Shown: positions 18,993 through 29,347, counted from the first letter of the stretch. The stretch is 64,000 bases of DNA from Pseudoalteromonas luteoviolacea (GCF_000814765.1 NZ_JWIC01000001.1:62001-126000); one strand, 5' to 3'. Notes: a model not told the origin generated them from the sequence alone. Numbers and translations are program-made.

Positions 18993-20072
18993 ATGTTCGA
19001 TCAAATATTTAAAAAGCACGCGCCTTTGATGGTTGGGGTGGATATTGGTTCACATTGTGTGAAAGCCGTACTCCTAGCTGAGTCTAGTGCAGGATACCGA
19101 GTAGAGGCTGTGGCCATCGAACCATTGCCAAAAGGCGCAATGAAAGAGCGTGCTATCCAAGATATTGAAGCCATAGGCCGCGTTATTGCTAAATTGAAAA
19201 AACGTCTCCCCAAAGGCACTCAATTTGCATCTGTTGCGGTGTCAGGTCAAACCGTTATCACCAAAATGATCTTTATGGATGTTTCGTTAACCGATGCTGA
19301 ATTAGAGTCTCAAATTGCCATTGAAGCTGACAGCTTGATCCCATATCCATTGGATGAAGTTAGTTTGGATTTTGAAAAGTTATCAGTCAATGAGGCCGAT
19401 CCTTCCAAAGTAAATGTGTTACTTTCAGCTGCACGTACAGAGAGTGTTCAAGCACGTGTGGGGGCGCTTGAGGAATCAGGGTTAAAGGCAAAAGTTGTGG
19501 ATGTAGAAAGTTACGCGTTAGCCCGTTCTGTAGATGTATTATATGAGCAGCTACCGTCCGATGCATATGATAAAGTCGTCGCTATTATTGATATTGGTGC
19601 GGTTGTCACACTGATCAGTGTGGTACAGTCAGGGAAAACACTTTATACGAGAGATCAAGTATTTGGTGGTGAGCAATATACCAATAGCATCGTGGCCTAC
19701 TATAATAAAACTTTTGATGAGGCGGAACTTGCAAAGACAACCGGTGACTTACCGCCAAATTATACCTTTGAGGTACTCGCTCCTTTTCAAACATCTCTCT
19801 TACAGCAGATAAGGAGAGCGTTGCAGATGTTTATGACCACCAGTGGACACGACCAAGTCGATTATATCATTTTGACTGGTGGGACAGCACTTGTAGAAGG
19901 GTTGGATAGGCTCTTGGTTGATGAGTTGGGCGTACACAGTATTATTGGTGATCCATTTGCGAATATGGAGATTGCTCCTAAAGTAGATAGAAGTGTGCTG
20001 AATCGTCATAGTGCACAATTTTCGATTGCGACTGGACTGGCTTTGAGGAGCTTTTCTGCATGCCACATATAA
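18993..20072 (+). CDS. pilM: PilM, type IV pilus inner-membrane alignment protein
   Basis: Actin/FtsA-like cytoplasmic ATPase of 359 residues. ATP-binding elements are visible: VGVDIGSHCVKAVLL near the start, VAIIDIGAVVTLISV and the ILTGGTALVEGLDRLL loop. It binds the cytoplasmic tail of PilN and links the pilus motor to the PilNOP alignment complex. The gene overlaps pilN by 13 bases and heads pilMNOPQ. No strong Shine-Dalgarno precedes the ATG. Confidence 0.95.
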   Translation: MFDQIFKKHAPLMVGVDIGSHCVKAVLLAESSAGYRVEAVAIEPLPKGAMKERAIQDIEAIGRVIAKLKKRLPKGTQFASVAVSGQTVITKMIFMDVSLTDAELESQIAIEADSLIPYPLDEVSLDFEKLSVNEADPSKVNVLLSAARTESVQARVGALEESGLKAKVVDVESYALARSVDVLYEQLPSDAYDKVVAIIDIGAVVTLISVVQSGKTLYTRDQVFGGEQYTNSIVAYYNKTFDEAELAKTTGDLPPNYTFEVLAPFQTSLLQQIRRALQMFMTTSGHDQVDYIILTGGTALVEGLDRLLVDELGVHSIIGDPFANMEIAPKVDRSVLNRHSAQFSIATGLALRSFSACHI

Positions 20073-20662
20073 ATCTACTTCCTTGGCGTGAGCAACAAAG
20101 ACAAGCTTCACAGCAAAAGTTCTTAACGATTTTGGCTGCCATCGTTGCAACGAGTTTGGCGCTTATGTACCTAATGGGGACGTTTTACGATGGCCTTAGG
20201 CAGGGGCAAGAAATTAAAAACCGCTATCTTCAAGGCGAGATTGTTAAGTTGGATAAGCGAATAGGTGAGATTGAAGGACTGAATAAACAAAAAGAAAACC
20301 TGCAAAGAAGAATTCGCTTGATCGAAGTCTTACAAAGCAACCGGAATTTGGGCACACAAATTATTGATGAAGTCGCTCGGGTAGTGCCAGCAGGCGTCTA
20401 TTTAACCAGTCTTGAACGCACAGAAGACATGATCAAAGTCGTGGGGCGCAGTGAGTCAAATAACCGCTTATCGCAAATGCTCAGGGCGGTAGAGTCCTCT
20501 TACTTGTTAGAAAAGCCGGTGATCCAAGGTATTGTTGCTGGTAGTAACGATGATAGGTTACTCAGTGATTTTATGATGCATTTTTATGTGAAATCATTTG
20601 AACAAATGGAACAGGAACGTCAACAGGCTGACAATGCTCAGGCAGGAGTACCTAAATCGTGA
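20060..20662 (+). CDS. pilN: PilN, type IV pilus alignment protein
   Basis: 200-residue bitopic protein. The cytoplasmic start MPHINLLPWRE contains the INLLPWR motif that inserts into PilM. One membrane span about 24-43, then coiled coil (residues 45-95, rich in Lys/Glu/Arg) and a small ferredoxin-like periplasmic domain including GVYLTSLERTEDMIKVVG. Heterodimerises with PilO. Confidence 0.94.
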   Translation: MPHINLLPWREQQRQASQQKFLTILAAIVATSLALMYLMGTFYDGLRQGQEIKNRYLQGEIVKLDKRIGEIEGLNKQKENLQRRIRLIEVLQSNRNLGTQIIDEVARVVPAGVYLTSLERTEDMIKVVGRSESNNRLSQMLRAVESSYLLEKPVIQGIVAGSNDDRLLSDFMMHFYVKSFEQMEQERQQADNAQAGVPKS

Positions 20663-21264
20663 AACTTGATATCAAAGCATTACAAGAAATCGATTGGAAT
20701 GAAGTTGAATTAGACAACATTGGCGAGTGGCCACTCCCGGTTAAAATCTTATGTTGTGCCTTGGTTGTGCTGATCATGCTAATTGTCGGTTACACTATGC
20801 TGGTATCTTCTTCGATTGATAGATATGAAGCCTCCGTAAATAAAGAGGAAGAGCTGCGTAAGAGCTATAGAATTAAATATGGTCGTGCAAATAATTTAGA
20901 GTTATATCGACAGCAAATGTTAGATATGGAAGATCAATTCTCCCAGCTGCTGAGAAAGCTGCCTACCTCAAATGAAACCCCAGGTTTACTTGATGATTTA
21001 ACGTATGTCGGGACTTCGAGTGGTTTAACGTTCTTGAAAATTGGTTGGCTACCTGAGGTCAAAAAAGAATTTTATACTGAGTTGCCAATTAACCTTGAAG
21101 TGGTTGGCAGTTACCACGAGTTTGGCGAATTTGTCAGTAAAGTGGCTCAATTACCTCGGATCGTGAGTTTGCACGATTTTAGAATCGAGAATGCCGGTAA
21201 TAATTCATTGGTCTTCGGTGTCGTTGCAAAAACGTATCGATATGAGCAAGGAGAAAGCCAATGA
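20659..21264 (+). CDS. pilO: PilO, type IV pilus alignment protein
   Basis: 201 residues starting at GTG, whose TGA overlaps the pilN stop. Membrane span about 32-52, a coiled coil, and a periplasmic domain with DDLTYVGTSSGLTFLKIGW, and LPINLEVVGSYHEFGEFVSKVAQLPRIV, noted by its core SYHEFGEFVSKVAQLPRIV. It pairs with PilN and contacts PilP. Overlap of the stop with the next start (ATGATG) marks tight translational coupling. Confidence 0.94.
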   Translation: MKLDIKALQEIDWNEVELDNIGEWPLPVKILCCALVVLIMLIVGYTMLVSSSIDRYEASVNKEEELRKSYRIKYGRANNLELYRQQMLDMEDQFSQLLRKLPTSNETPGLLDDLTYVGTSSGLTFLKIGWLPEVKKEFYTELPINLEVVGSYHEFGEFVSKVAQLPRIVSLHDFRIENAGNNSLVFGVVAKTYRYEQGESQ

Positions 21265-21800
21265 TGCGGTTAGCTCCGGTGTGCTGCTTAATGCTGTTCT
21301 TAGCAGGGTGTAATGATGATACAGCGGAGCAAAAGGAATATATTGATAGAGTGCAGGCGAGTGCGACTCCTTATATAGACCCGATTCCTGAAATGATGAG
21401 CTTTGAACATTTTCCATACCAAGCTTCAGATCAGCGAAGTCCTTTTGTTGCTCCCCAGCCTGAAGTGATTGAAAATAGATTAGTACAAATAAAAAACTGC
21501 TTGCATCCAGATCCGGAAAGAATGCGAGACCCACTTGAAAAATTCCCGTTGGATAACCTTGTTATGAAAGGCATAATTGCTACTACTGCGACGACGTGGG
21601 CATTGATTAAGGCCGCGGATCAAGGGTTATATCGAGTGAGAGAAGGGCAGTATATGGGGCTCTATCATGGTGAAGTGGTAGGTGTACACTCTGATAGAAT
21701 TGAGTTAATGGAACTTATCCCCGATGGTTCTGGTTGTTGGAAAGAGCGACTTACAACAGTTGAGATGCCAGAAGCTGATGAAATGGGCGCGAGTGAATAA
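21261..21800 (+). CDS. pilP: PilP, type IV pilus lipoprotein
   Basis: 179 residues. The signal peptide ends in the lipobox LAGC (Cys about residue 17), so it is a lipoprotein, anchored at the inner membrane in this system. The C-terminal beta domain includes LDNLVMKGIIATTATTWALI and binds PilQ, bridging PilNO to the secretin. Starts inside the last codons of pilO. Confidence 0.94.
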   Translation: MMRLAPVCCLMLFLAGCNDDTAEQKEYIDRVQASATPYIDPIPEMMSFEHFPYQASDQRSPFVAPQPEVIENRLVQIKNCLHPDPERMRDPLEKFPLDNLVMKGIIATTATTWALIKAADQGLYRVREGQYMGLYHGEVVGVHSDRIELMELIPDGSGCWKERLTTVEMPEADEMGASE

Positions 21801-21818
21801 TAAAAAGGTGATGTGACT

Positions 21819-23852
21819 ATGACGCGCAACTTAGCAAATAGTTTTGCGAAGACACTGATTGGCGGTGCATTTTTAGGAGCTTCAATGCTCTCTTATGCAA
21901 TCCCTATGCTCTATGATGTACGCTATAACCCAATTGATACTGGTGAAACCGAGTTACAGTTGGTGTTTGATGAGCAGTTAGAGGGTGAACCACAAGTACA
22001 GGTATTAAATGATCCAGCGCGTTTGGAGTTATTTTTTTCTGGTGCAGAGTTTGAAGAAAGTCTCAAGCAAATGGACATCAACACCGCTGGGGTCCGTGCG
22101 ATAAATAGCAGCATGGAAGCCGATGGATTTAGAATATCGATTGTACTTGAAGAGCTTAAGCTTTATAAAACCACGGTTAAGAATAACTTGGTTTACTTAC
22201 AAGTATCAGATCAGCCCATACCTGATCCTGAGACACCAGAACAAACCAGTCAATATATCAATGGCATTCAAAGCATCGACTTTAAGCGAACCAGTGAAGG
22301 CGCTGCACAAATTCTAGCATTTTTAGACTCAGCTCAAAGTGCCATAGATGTGCAACAAGTCGGTGATAAAATCATTGCTGATTTTCATCATATAAGTATT
22401 CCCGATGAACATTTGTATGAATTGGATGTAACCGACTTTGGCACTGTGGTCAGCAGGATTGAGACTTTTAGAGAAGATGGCAAAACACGTATTGTGATAG
22501 AGCCGAATTCAGCGTTTAAGTTTAATTATCAGCAGTTAGATAATATTTTTACTCTGACCGTGGAAAAAGACAGTAATGAGTTTAATTTTGGCGAGAATAA
22601 GTCGTATCAAGGCCAACCTATCACGCTGAATTTTCAAGATATTCCTATAAGGTCGGTATTGCAGATCATTGCGGATACCAATAATTTTAATTTGGTAACC
22701 AGTGATTCTGTATCGGGTAATATCACGTTGCGATTGGATGGTGTACCTTGGGATCAGGCGCTGGACGTTGTGCTGCGTGTAAAAGGGCTTGATAAACGCA
22801 TGGAAGGTTCGATCTTGATGGTGGCGCCTTCTGAAGAGCTAAGTGCGCGAGAAGCTAAAGAATTACAGGCGAAAAAACAAGTCGAAGAACTGGAGCCTTT
22901 GTATACGGAGTATATTCAGCTCAACTATGCCAAGGCACAAGAGTTCTCTGATTTGTTGAAAACAGATGTGAATTCGATAATTAGCTTACGGGGTAGTGTG
23001 TCCGTTGATACAAGAACAAACACTTTGCTTATCAAAGATACCGCTCGCAGTATTGAAAGTATTAGACGCATGGTTGAAAAGCTGGATGTGCCGGTAAAAC
23101 AAGTCCGCATTGAATCTAGAATGGTCACCGTGACTGACAATATCCAAGAAGATTTAGGGATCCGTTGGGGATTTAGTGATCAGCAAGGTAATGATGCACT
23201 ATCAGGTAATTTAACTGCCGCTGATTTATTGTCGGGAGGTACTATTCCTGGCCTAGAAGATAGGCTCAATGTTAATTTGCCTGCGCCCGCTACTGCGGCG
23301 AGTATCGGAATGCACATTGCCAAATTATCAGATGGAACACTCATTGACCTTGAGTTATCTGCGCTAGAACAAGAAAATAAAGGCGAAATCATCGCCACAC
23401 CGAGTATTACGACGGCGAACCAAAAAACCGCGCGTATTGAACAAGGTACGGAAATCCCATTTGTAGAGGCTTCGTCAAGTGGTGCGACAGCGGTAGAGTT
23501 TAAAAAGGCCGTGTTAAGCTTAGAAGTGACGCCACAGATAACGCCTGACAATAAAATTATTTTAGATTTAATTATCACTCAAGATACACGAGGTGATACA
23601 GTACAGACCGCAAATGGTCCCGCGGTTGCGATTAACACTCAACAGATCCAGACTCAAGTATTAGTTGATAATGGTCAAACAGTTGTACTCGGTGGTATTT
23701 ATCAGCAAGAAACCACAAATGCAGTGAGTAAAGTCCCGCTGCTTGGAGATGTACCATACCTAGGTGTGTTGTTTAGAAACACCAAAGAGATTAATGAAAA
23801 GAAAGAGTTGTTGATTTTTGTCACGCCCAGAATTATGAATGATAATTTGTAA
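21819..23852 (+). CDS. pilQ: PilQ, type IV pilus secretin
   Basis: Outer-membrane secretin through which the pilus passes. I prefer ATG 21819 (8 bases after GGTG); an in-frame GTG at 21813 is possible. 677 residues: signal peptide to about 28, two AMIN domains that bind peptidoglycan, STN/N0 domain around ITLNFQDIPIRSVLQII, an N1 domain, and the secretin barrel-forming region from about 400 with VPLLGDVPYLGVLFRN and the C-terminal KKELLIFVTPRI. Complete and of usual length for gammaproteobacteria. Confidence 0.95.
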   Translation: MTRNLANSFAKTLIGGAFLGASMLSYAIPMLYDVRYNPIDTGETELQLVFDEQLEGEPQVQVLNDPARLELFFSGAEFEESLKQMDINTAGVRAINSSMEADGFRISIVLEELKLYKTTVKNNLVYLQVSDQPIPDPETPEQTSQYINGIQSIDFKRTSEGAAQILAFLDSAQSAIDVQQVGDKIIADFHHISIPDEHLYELDVTDFGTVVSRIETFREDGKTRIVIEPNSAFKFNYQQLDNIFTLTVEKDSNEFNFGENKSYQGQPITLNFQDIPIRSVLQIIADTNNFNLVTSDSVSGNITLRLDGVPWDQALDVVLRVKGLDKRMEGSILMVAPSEELSAREAKELQAKKQVEELEPLYTEYIQLNYAKAQEFSDLLKTDVNSIISLRGSVSVDTRTNTLLIKDTARSIESIRRMVEKLDVPVKQVRIESRMVTVTDNIQEDLGIRWGFSDQQGNDALSGNLTAADLLSGGTIPGLEDRLNVNLPAPATAASIGMHIAKLSDGTLIDLELSALEQENKGEIIATPSITTANQKTARIEQGTEIPFVEASSSGATAVEFKKAVLSLEVTPQITPDNKIILDLIITQDTRGDTVQTANGPAVAINTQQIQTQVLVDNGQTVVLGGIYQQETTNAVSKVPLLGDVPYLGVLFRNTKEINEKKELLIFVTPRIMNDNL

Positions 23853-24003
23853 TGGCGATTAATTAACAAATAAAGGTGGAATTTACGCCTTTTGACTTGA
23901 AATGTTGAATAGAATACTGAGATAATCCCCTCCTTAATTTTGGGGCCAGGTCGTTAGGCGGGGTTTTATTTCAAATTTTAGAGTTCGTTTGTACTAAAAA
24001 GAT

Positions 24004-24522
24004 ATGGCTGAGAAACGTAATATATTTCTAGTAGGCCCTATGGGGGCTGGTAAAAGCACAATTGGTCGTCACATTGCCGATCAGTTACACCTTGAGTTTT
24101 TTGATTCGGATCAGGAAATTGAGCGCCGCACAGGTGCAGATATTGCTTGGGTCTTTGATATCGAAGGAGAAGAAGGTTTTCGTAAGCGTGAAGAGACTGT
24201 CATTTCAGATTTGACTGAAAAGCAGGGCATTGTGCTGGCTACAGGCGGTGGTTCTGTGATCAGTAAAGAAGTGCGCAACAAACTGTCAGCTCGTGGGATT
24301 GTAGTGTATTTAGAAACACCCATTGAAAAACAAGTGGCTCGAACACAGCGAGATAAGCGCCGTCCTTTGTTGCAGACTGGTGAAGACTCAAGAAAAATTT
24401 TAGAAGATTTGGCTGAGCAACGAAACCACTTATATAGTGAAGTGGCGGATATTGTTGTACGCACTGATGAGCAAAGTGCGAAGGTAGTCGCAAATCAAAT
24501 TATCGATAAGTTAGATTTTTAA
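24004..24522 (+). CDS. aroK: Shikimate kinase I
   Basis: Phosphorylates shikimate at the 3-hydroxyl in the chorismate pathway. 172 residues, P-loop [11 protein letters not shown] at residues 11-21, substrate Asp in [11 protein letters not shown], Arg in GFRKREE, GGGSV loop, and the lid RDKRRPLLQ. It follows pilQ by 151 bases, in the standard pilQ-aroK-aroB-damX order. Confidence 0.97.
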   Translation: MAEKRNIFLVGPMGAGKSTIGRHIADQLHLEFFDSDQEIERRTGADIAWVFDIEGEEGFRKREETVISDLTEKQGIVLATGGGSVISKEVRNKLSARGIVVYLETPIEKQVARTQRDKRRPLLQTGEDSRKILEDLAEQRNHLYSEVADIVVRTDEQSAKVVANQIIDKLDF

Positions 24523-24551
24523 TTGCCAATATAAATAAGGAGGGTGTAGTG

Positions 24552-25622
24552 ATGCTTGAATTGAATGTGGATTTAAACGAGCGGAGCTATCCCATCTATA
24601 TTGGACAGGATCTGCTGTCAGACAAAGGGCGATTGATTGAGCATATTGGTCAAAGTCGCCCTGTTATCATAAGCAATGACACCGTTGCTCCTCTGTATCT
24701 CGAAGTGGTCGAAGCACAGCTAAGAGATCTATCCCCTTTACACTTTATTGTTCCGGATGGTGAACAGTACAAATCACTTGAATGGTTTGAAAAGATCTGT
24801 GCATTTTTACTTGAACATAACTGTGGCAGAGACACTTGCTTAATTGCGTTAGGTGGAGGTGTAATTGGTGACTTAACTGGGTTTGTGGCGTCAGCTTACC
24901 AACGTGGTGTGCCTTTCATTCAAATACCGACGACGTTACTTTCTCAAGTAGATTCATCCGTTGGTGGAAAAACCGCGGTTAATCATCCTTTAGGAAAGAA
25001 TATGATTGGCGCGTTTTATCAGCCAAAAGCGGTATTTATCGATACTAACTCACTAAAAACCTTACCTGACCGAGAGTTTGCTGCCGGCATGGCGGAAGTG
25101 ATTAAATACGGTCTGATATACGATGCGGAGTTTTTAACTGTTCTGGAAGATAACGCGGGACTTTTAAAATCGCTAGACACAGCGAGCTTGAATCAAATAA
25201 TTTATCGCTGTTGTGAGATTAAAGCTGAGATTGTTGCTAAAGATGAAAAAGAAGCTGGACTTCGCGCGCTATTGAATCTTGGTCATACATTTGGCCACGC
25301 AATTGAAGCACAAATGGGCTACGGTAACTGGCTGCATGGTGAAGCAGTTGCAGCGGGCATCATGTTGGCGATGTCTTTGGGCCAGCAGCGTGGCGATATG
25401 TCTGAGCAAGAGGTTAAACGAGTGTGTGACTTACTTGAACAGTATGACTTACCAACTGCCCCTCCTAAAGAAATGACCTCTGAACAGTTTATCCATCATA
25501 TGCGTAAGGATAAAAAGAATAAACAAGGCAAAATCAGATTTATCCTGCCAACGTCGATGGGCAAATGTGCATTGGTAGACGACGTGACTGATGACAATGT
25601 AGGTCATTTAATAGGGCAGTAA
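24552..25622 (+). CDS. aroB: 3-Dehydroquinate synthase
   Basis: Converts DAHP to 3-dehydroquinate using NAD+ and a divalent metal. ATG 24552 is preceded by AAGGAGGG at 8 bases; the adjacent in-frame GTG is less well placed. 356 residues: NAD-binding GGGVIGDLTGFVAS, QIPTTLLSQVDSSVGGKTAVNH, metal ligands Glu in AEVIKYG, His in NLGHTFGHAIE and in WLHGEAVA. Its stop TAATG overlaps damX. Confidence 0.97.
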   Translation: MLELNVDLNERSYPIYIGQDLLSDKGRLIEHIGQSRPVIISNDTVAPLYLEVVEAQLRDLSPLHFIVPDGEQYKSLEWFEKICAFLLEHNCGRDTCLIALGGGVIGDLTGFVASAYQRGVPFIQIPTTLLSQVDSSVGGKTAVNHPLGKNMIGAFYQPKAVFIDTNSLKTLPDREFAAGMAEVIKYGLIYDAEFLTVLEDNAGLLKSLDTASLNQIIYRCCEIKAEIVAKDEKEAGLRALLNLGHTFGHAIEAQMGYGNWLHGEAVAAGIMLAMSLGQQRGDMSEQEVKRVCDLLEQYDLPTAPPKEMTSEQFIHHMRKDKKNKQGKIRFILPTSMGKCALVDDVTDDNVGHLIGQ

Positions 25623-27085
25623 TGCAGTCACAAATATTGCCAAGTCGTGCAGCCTTGGTTGATAGAATTGCGATGCAATTTGAATATGGGCAAAGCTTAA
25701 TTTGCCTAGTAGGCAATTCTGGCTTAGGAAAGAGCTATTTAGCGGAAAGCTTTATCACTGATAAATATAGCGATTTCTCTAAGGCTTTTATTCAATTAAG
25801 TGCGCACTCTAAAGATGTCGATGTGGTGCGTCAGCTCATGGAGCATACCTTTCATGCGCCGTTAGTTGATCAAAAACTTTCTTTGACTGAAAATTTCTTT
25901 GTACTGAATAGTGAGCAACCTGCGGGCCCTTGTTTGTGGGTGCTTGACGGTGCAAGGCATCTCAGTGATGAACTGATTGCCGAACTGCAAAATATAGTGG
26001 TGCGTGCACCTAACACCCTCTATGTGTTAGTGACTGCACAAGCTCCGAACATGCTGCCAAATGCTTTAGATATTCATTTAGAGCCCCTGTCTCTTTTTGA
26101 ATCGAAGCAACTGATGAAGATGTTTTTTCCAGAATTGCCATCGGATGATGACCCTATTTTTTCAACATTTATCTCAGAAGCGCATGGCAACCCAAGTGTG
26201 TTACTTGATTGGCAGCAAGATGATCAGCAACTGGATCTGCGAGCGAATATGCCGTCAAAGGGGAAGCAGAAGCACTTATTTATTGCTGCTTTTTCGCTGA
26301 TCTTAACTTTGTGCTTAATCGCCGCTTTATATAATAAACAGTTACTCGATTTATTTCAGACAAAACAAGCAGCCTCTGAGCAAACCGCTGTTGTCGTCGC
26401 AGAGCCAACAGTATTAGAGGCCCAACAGGTTTTGGAGGGGCAATCAGGGCAAAGTGCTAGTCAATCTCCGTCGACATTGGGAAAGTCGCTTGAGGACAAT
26501 AGGGGGGAGCCACAAAGTGAAGAAGTCCCAGCTATTTTAGGTGCTTTACTTTCAACCCCTGCACCGAGTAACTTGAAAAAAGCACAAGAGGCAGGGGCGG
26601 CAAAAGTCATAACGTCATCTGATGTACAAAGTCTCGAGGATAACAGTAAATCAAAGGTATCTGATAAGCCTGTTACAGCTTCTATACCAAGCGTGTCAAA
26701 AGTATTGTTGGAAGAAACGCAGCCTAAACCTTTATCGGAAGTTGAGTCTTCAGAGGAAAAACAGCCTGATGAAGTTGCTGTGTTGTCTCTCAAAGATAAT
26801 AATTGGTTCTTAGCTAGGCCTGATCAGGAGTGGAGTATACAGCTACTCGCTGTGACCGACGAAAAGGTAGCGACTGATTTTATCAATAAACATGATTTGG
26901 AAAATGTGAAAGTTGCGCAAGTAATGCGAAGTGGACGCACATGGTGGTTTGTGACAATCGCACCATTTGCACAGCTTGATGATGCACAGCGAGCACGTGC
27001 TAAATTAAGTACGGATTTATTAGCCGCAAAGCCCTTTTTTAAACGGATCTCTCAAATAAAGCAGCAAATCCAACAGTCACAGTAA
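25622..27085 (+). CDS. damX: DamX-like SPOR-domain protein with N-terminal AAA domain
   Basis: 487 residues. N-terminal P-loop ATPase-like domain with GNSGLGKSYLAESF (about 31-44) and WVLDGARHLSD; membrane span about 217-235; a low-complexity Ser/Glu/Pro-rich periplasmic linker; and a C-terminal SPOR domain from about 400 (WSIQLLAVTDEKVATDF). E. coli DamX localises to the septum through SPOR and affects division. Starts on the aroB stop (TAATG). Confidence 0.88.
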   Translation: MQSQILPSRAALVDRIAMQFEYGQSLICLVGNSGLGKSYLAESFITDKYSDFSKAFIQLSAHSKDVDVVRQLMEHTFHAPLVDQKLSLTENFFVLNSEQPAGPCLWVLDGARHLSDELIAELQNIVVRAPNTLYVLVTAQAPNMLPNALDIHLEPLSLFESKQLMKMFFPELPSDDDPIFSTFISEAHGNPSVLLDWQQDDQQLDLRANMPSKGKQKHLFIAAFSLILTLCLIAALYNKQLLDLFQTKQAASEQTAVVVAEPTVLEAQQVLEGQSGQSASQSPSTLGKSLEDNRGEPQSEEVPAILGALLSTPAPSNLKKAQEAGAAKVITSSDVQSLEDNSKSKVSDKPVTASIPSVSKVLLEETQPKPLSEVESSEEKQPDEVAVLSLKDNNWFLARPDQEWSIQLLAVTDEKVATDFINKHDLENVKVAQVMRSGRTWWFVTIAPFAQLDDAQRARAKLSTDLLAAKPFFKRISQIKQQIQQSQ

Positions 27086-27131
27086 AAAAAATAGTGTAAA
27101 ATCCCGCTACTTTTGGGTAATTAGATCGATC

Positions 27132-27962
27132 ATGCAAAAAAAGACCAGAGCCTTTCTTAAATGGGCAGGCGGAAAATATAGTTTAGTGGAAGAGATCACT
27201 AAACGATTACGCAGTGCAAACAGTGAGGCAGATACCTTAGTTGAGCCTTTTGTAGGCGCTGGCTCTGTGTTTTTAAACAGTGACTTCAAACGTTATATTT
27301 TGAATGATATCAATGCCGATCTGATCAATTTGTATAAAGAAATTCAGCGTGCGCCTGATGAGTTTATCAGCGATGCAAAAAAGTTATTTGTCGAGCAAAA
27401 TAATTGTGCTGATGCATACTATGAGTATCGCAAGCAGTTCAACGAATGTGTTGATGTGTATGAACGCGCAATCTTGTTTTTATACATGAATCGCCATGGT
27501 TATAATGGTCTGTGTCGATATAACTTGAAAGGCATTTTTAATGTCCCTTTTGGTAAATATAAAAAGCCTTATTTTCCAGAGAATGAACTGTATCACTTTG
27601 CAGCCAAAGCCCAAAACGCGACGTTCACTTGTTTAAGCTATGAGCAGGTATTTAAGCGTTTACCCGAAAACTCTGTAATATATTGTGACCCACCTTATGT
27701 ACCTCTGAGTAAGACTGCGTCTTTTACCAGTTATGCGAAGGGGGGATTTAATCTTGATGATCAGGCACAGCTGGCGAATTTAGCAGAACGAGCTGCGTTT
27801 GAGAGCAATAAACCGGTATTAATTTCAAACCACGATACTGTGTGGACCAGAAAGATTTACAGTGAAGCGTCACTCGATGTTATCCAAGTCAAAAGAACCA
27901 TCAGTCCTAAGGGCAATGGGCGAAATAAAGTGAACGAGTTGATGGCTTTATATAATAAGTAA
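27132..27962 (+). CDS. dam: Dam, DNA adenine methyltransferase (GATC)
   Basis: Alpha-group N6-adenine methyltransferase of 276 residues, nearly collinear with E. coli Dam (278): RAFLKWAGGKY at 6-16, VEPFVGAGSVFLN at the SAM site, LYMNRHGYNGLCRYN, and catalytic DPPY at 186-189. Acts in mismatch repair strand marking, replication timing and gene control; presence of damX upstream and rpe-gph-trpS downstream reproduces the dam superoperon. Confidence 0.97.
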   Translation: MQKKTRAFLKWAGGKYSLVEEITKRLRSANSEADTLVEPFVGAGSVFLNSDFKRYILNDINADLINLYKEIQRAPDEFISDAKKLFVEQNNCADAYYEYRKQFNECVDVYERAILFLYMNRHGYNGLCRYNLKGIFNVPFGKYKKPYFPENELYHFAAKAQNATFTCLSYEQVFKRLPENSVIYCDPPYVPLSKTASFTSYAKGGFNLDDQAQLANLAERAAFESNKPVLISNHDTVWTRKIYSEASLDVIQVKRTISPKGNGRNKVNELMALYNK

Positions 27963-27976
27963 AAATCGCGGTATGA

Positions 27977-28171
27977 CTAGCTTTGTGATGCCAAAATAAT
28001 GCCATTGACCAAGATGATGAGACCAATCACAAATAGTATAACGAAAATTGTACCAGCAACGGCATAAGGCCAAAAATGTGATTTTTTGAAGTCGTGATGA
28101 TATTTTTTGTCGCTTTGTACACCAAGCATAGCGGCAAGGACGCTCTGAAAGATGCTAAAAAAAGTCATCAT
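27977..28171 (-). CDS. DUF2970 small membrane protein
   Basis: 64 residues with the DUF2970 pattern: FQSVLAAMLGVQSDKKYHHDF followed by one long hydrophobic segment (about 35-60). The family is common in beta- and gammaproteobacteria and has no known function. Convergent with dam (14 bases between stops) and followed upstream on the same strand by another small gene. Confidence 0.75.
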   Translation of the reverse strand: MMTFFSIFQSVLAAMLGVQSDKKYHHDFKKSHFWPYAVAGTIFVILFVIGLIILVNGIILASQS

Positions 28172-28191
28172 GATGCGTCCTGTTACTTAGA

Positions 28192-28485
28192 TCAGATATC
28201 AGAAATGCTTGAACTGTCTTGTTGATCATCAGAGCCGATCAATAGCTCTAATAAATCGAGGTAGTGAAACTGTGCATTACTACTACCACCAGTTAACCAC
28301 GCATACCAGCTCGTGTGTGCCTCGCGCTTACAATGTTGTTCATTATAATTATACATTGCGTCGATGCATTCACATTGGCTGGATTGTGTAACTTCGATAT
28401 CGTCATTGCCAAACGAAAAAACGCCTACCGAAACCACAGCTGCGATTGCCAACAATACTGTCCGTGTTTGAAGCCATGTTGCCAT
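28192..28485 (-). CDS. Hypothetical small exported or membrane protein
   Basis: 97 residues, family not recognised. The N-terminus is hydrophobic (about 8-25, LLAIAAVVSVGVFSF), either a signal peptide or an anchor. After it come three Cys residues, two as CEC and one in QHCKRE, and an acidic, Ser-rich tail. Read in one unit with the DUF2970 gene (20 bases apart). Start not certain. Confidence 0.55.
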   Translation of the reverse strand: MATWLQTRTVLLAIAAVVSVGVFSFGNDDIEVTQSSQCECIDAMYNYNEQHCKREAHTSWYAWLTGGSSNAQFHYLDLLELLIGSDDQQDSSSISDI

Positions 28486-28657
28486 AACTATCCCCTCAGC
28501 GATTAGCTATTTTTAAATATTACACTATGGATATTTATTAAACAATCAATTTGTCTATTTTCTCTGTTAATTGGCCTCAATTGGTCCCGTGCTTAGTCGT
28601 GTATTTCTCGACTATTTGGGTTAAAGTAGCGACGACAGCAAACTTTAAGGGGATCTC

Positions 28658-29347
28658 ATGTCATTAGCGAATGCACAATCTGAATTTTTAATTGCGCCGT
28701 CTATTTTATCGGCTGACTTTGCTCGTCTGGGGCAGGACGTAGAAAAAGTGATCACAGCAGGTGCAGATGTGGTGCATTTTGATGTAATGGACAATCATTA
28801 TGTACCTAACTTAACCTTTGGTCCGATGATTTGTGAAGCACTGAGAAACTATGGCATTACTGCCCCCATAGATGTGCACCTAATGATTAAGCCTGTAGAT
28901 ACTTTGATCCCAAGTTTTGCAAAAGCTGGTGCAGATATTATTACTTTTCATCCAGAAGCCAGTGAGCATGTTGACCGCAGTCTCGCACTGATCAAGGAGC
29001 TCGGGTGTGAAGCTGGTTTAGTGCTGAACCCTGCAACGCCACTGCATTGTTTAGATTATGTCATGGATAAAGTCGATCAAATTTTATTAATGTCGGTCAA
29101 CCCTGGATTTGGCGGACAAAGCTTTATTCCGAGCACATTGGATAAGTTAAAGCAGGTGAGAGAGCGTATTGAAGCCTCAGGCAAAAAAATTCGTCTTGAA
29201 GTAGATGGCGGGGTGAAAGTTGACAATATCGCTGAAATCGCTGCAGCGGGTGCAGATATGTTTGTAGCAGGCTCTGCTATTTTCAATCAACCTGACTACA
29301 AAGCCGTGATTGATGAGATGCGTCAAGAACTAGCGAAGGTACGTTAA
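28658..29347 (+). CDS. rpe: Ribulose-phosphate 3-epimerase
   Basis: Interconverts ribulose 5-phosphate and xylulose 5-phosphate. TIM barrel of 229 residues: [30 protein letters not shown] with metal ligands, [13 protein letters not shown], and [11 protein letters not shown]; catalytic Asp residues in DVMD and VDGG. TAATG overlap couples it to gph. Confidence 0.97.
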   Translation: MSLANAQSEFLIAPSILSADFARLGQDVEKVITAGADVVHFDVMDNHYVPNLTFGPMICEALRNYGITAPIDVHLMIKPVDTLIPSFAKAGADIITFHPEASEHVDRSLALIKELGCEAGLVLNPATPLHCLDYVMDKVDQILLMSVNPGFGGQSFIPSTLDKLKQVRERIEASGKKIRLEVDGGVKVDNIAEIAAAGADMFVAGSAIFNQPDYKAVIDEMRQELAKVR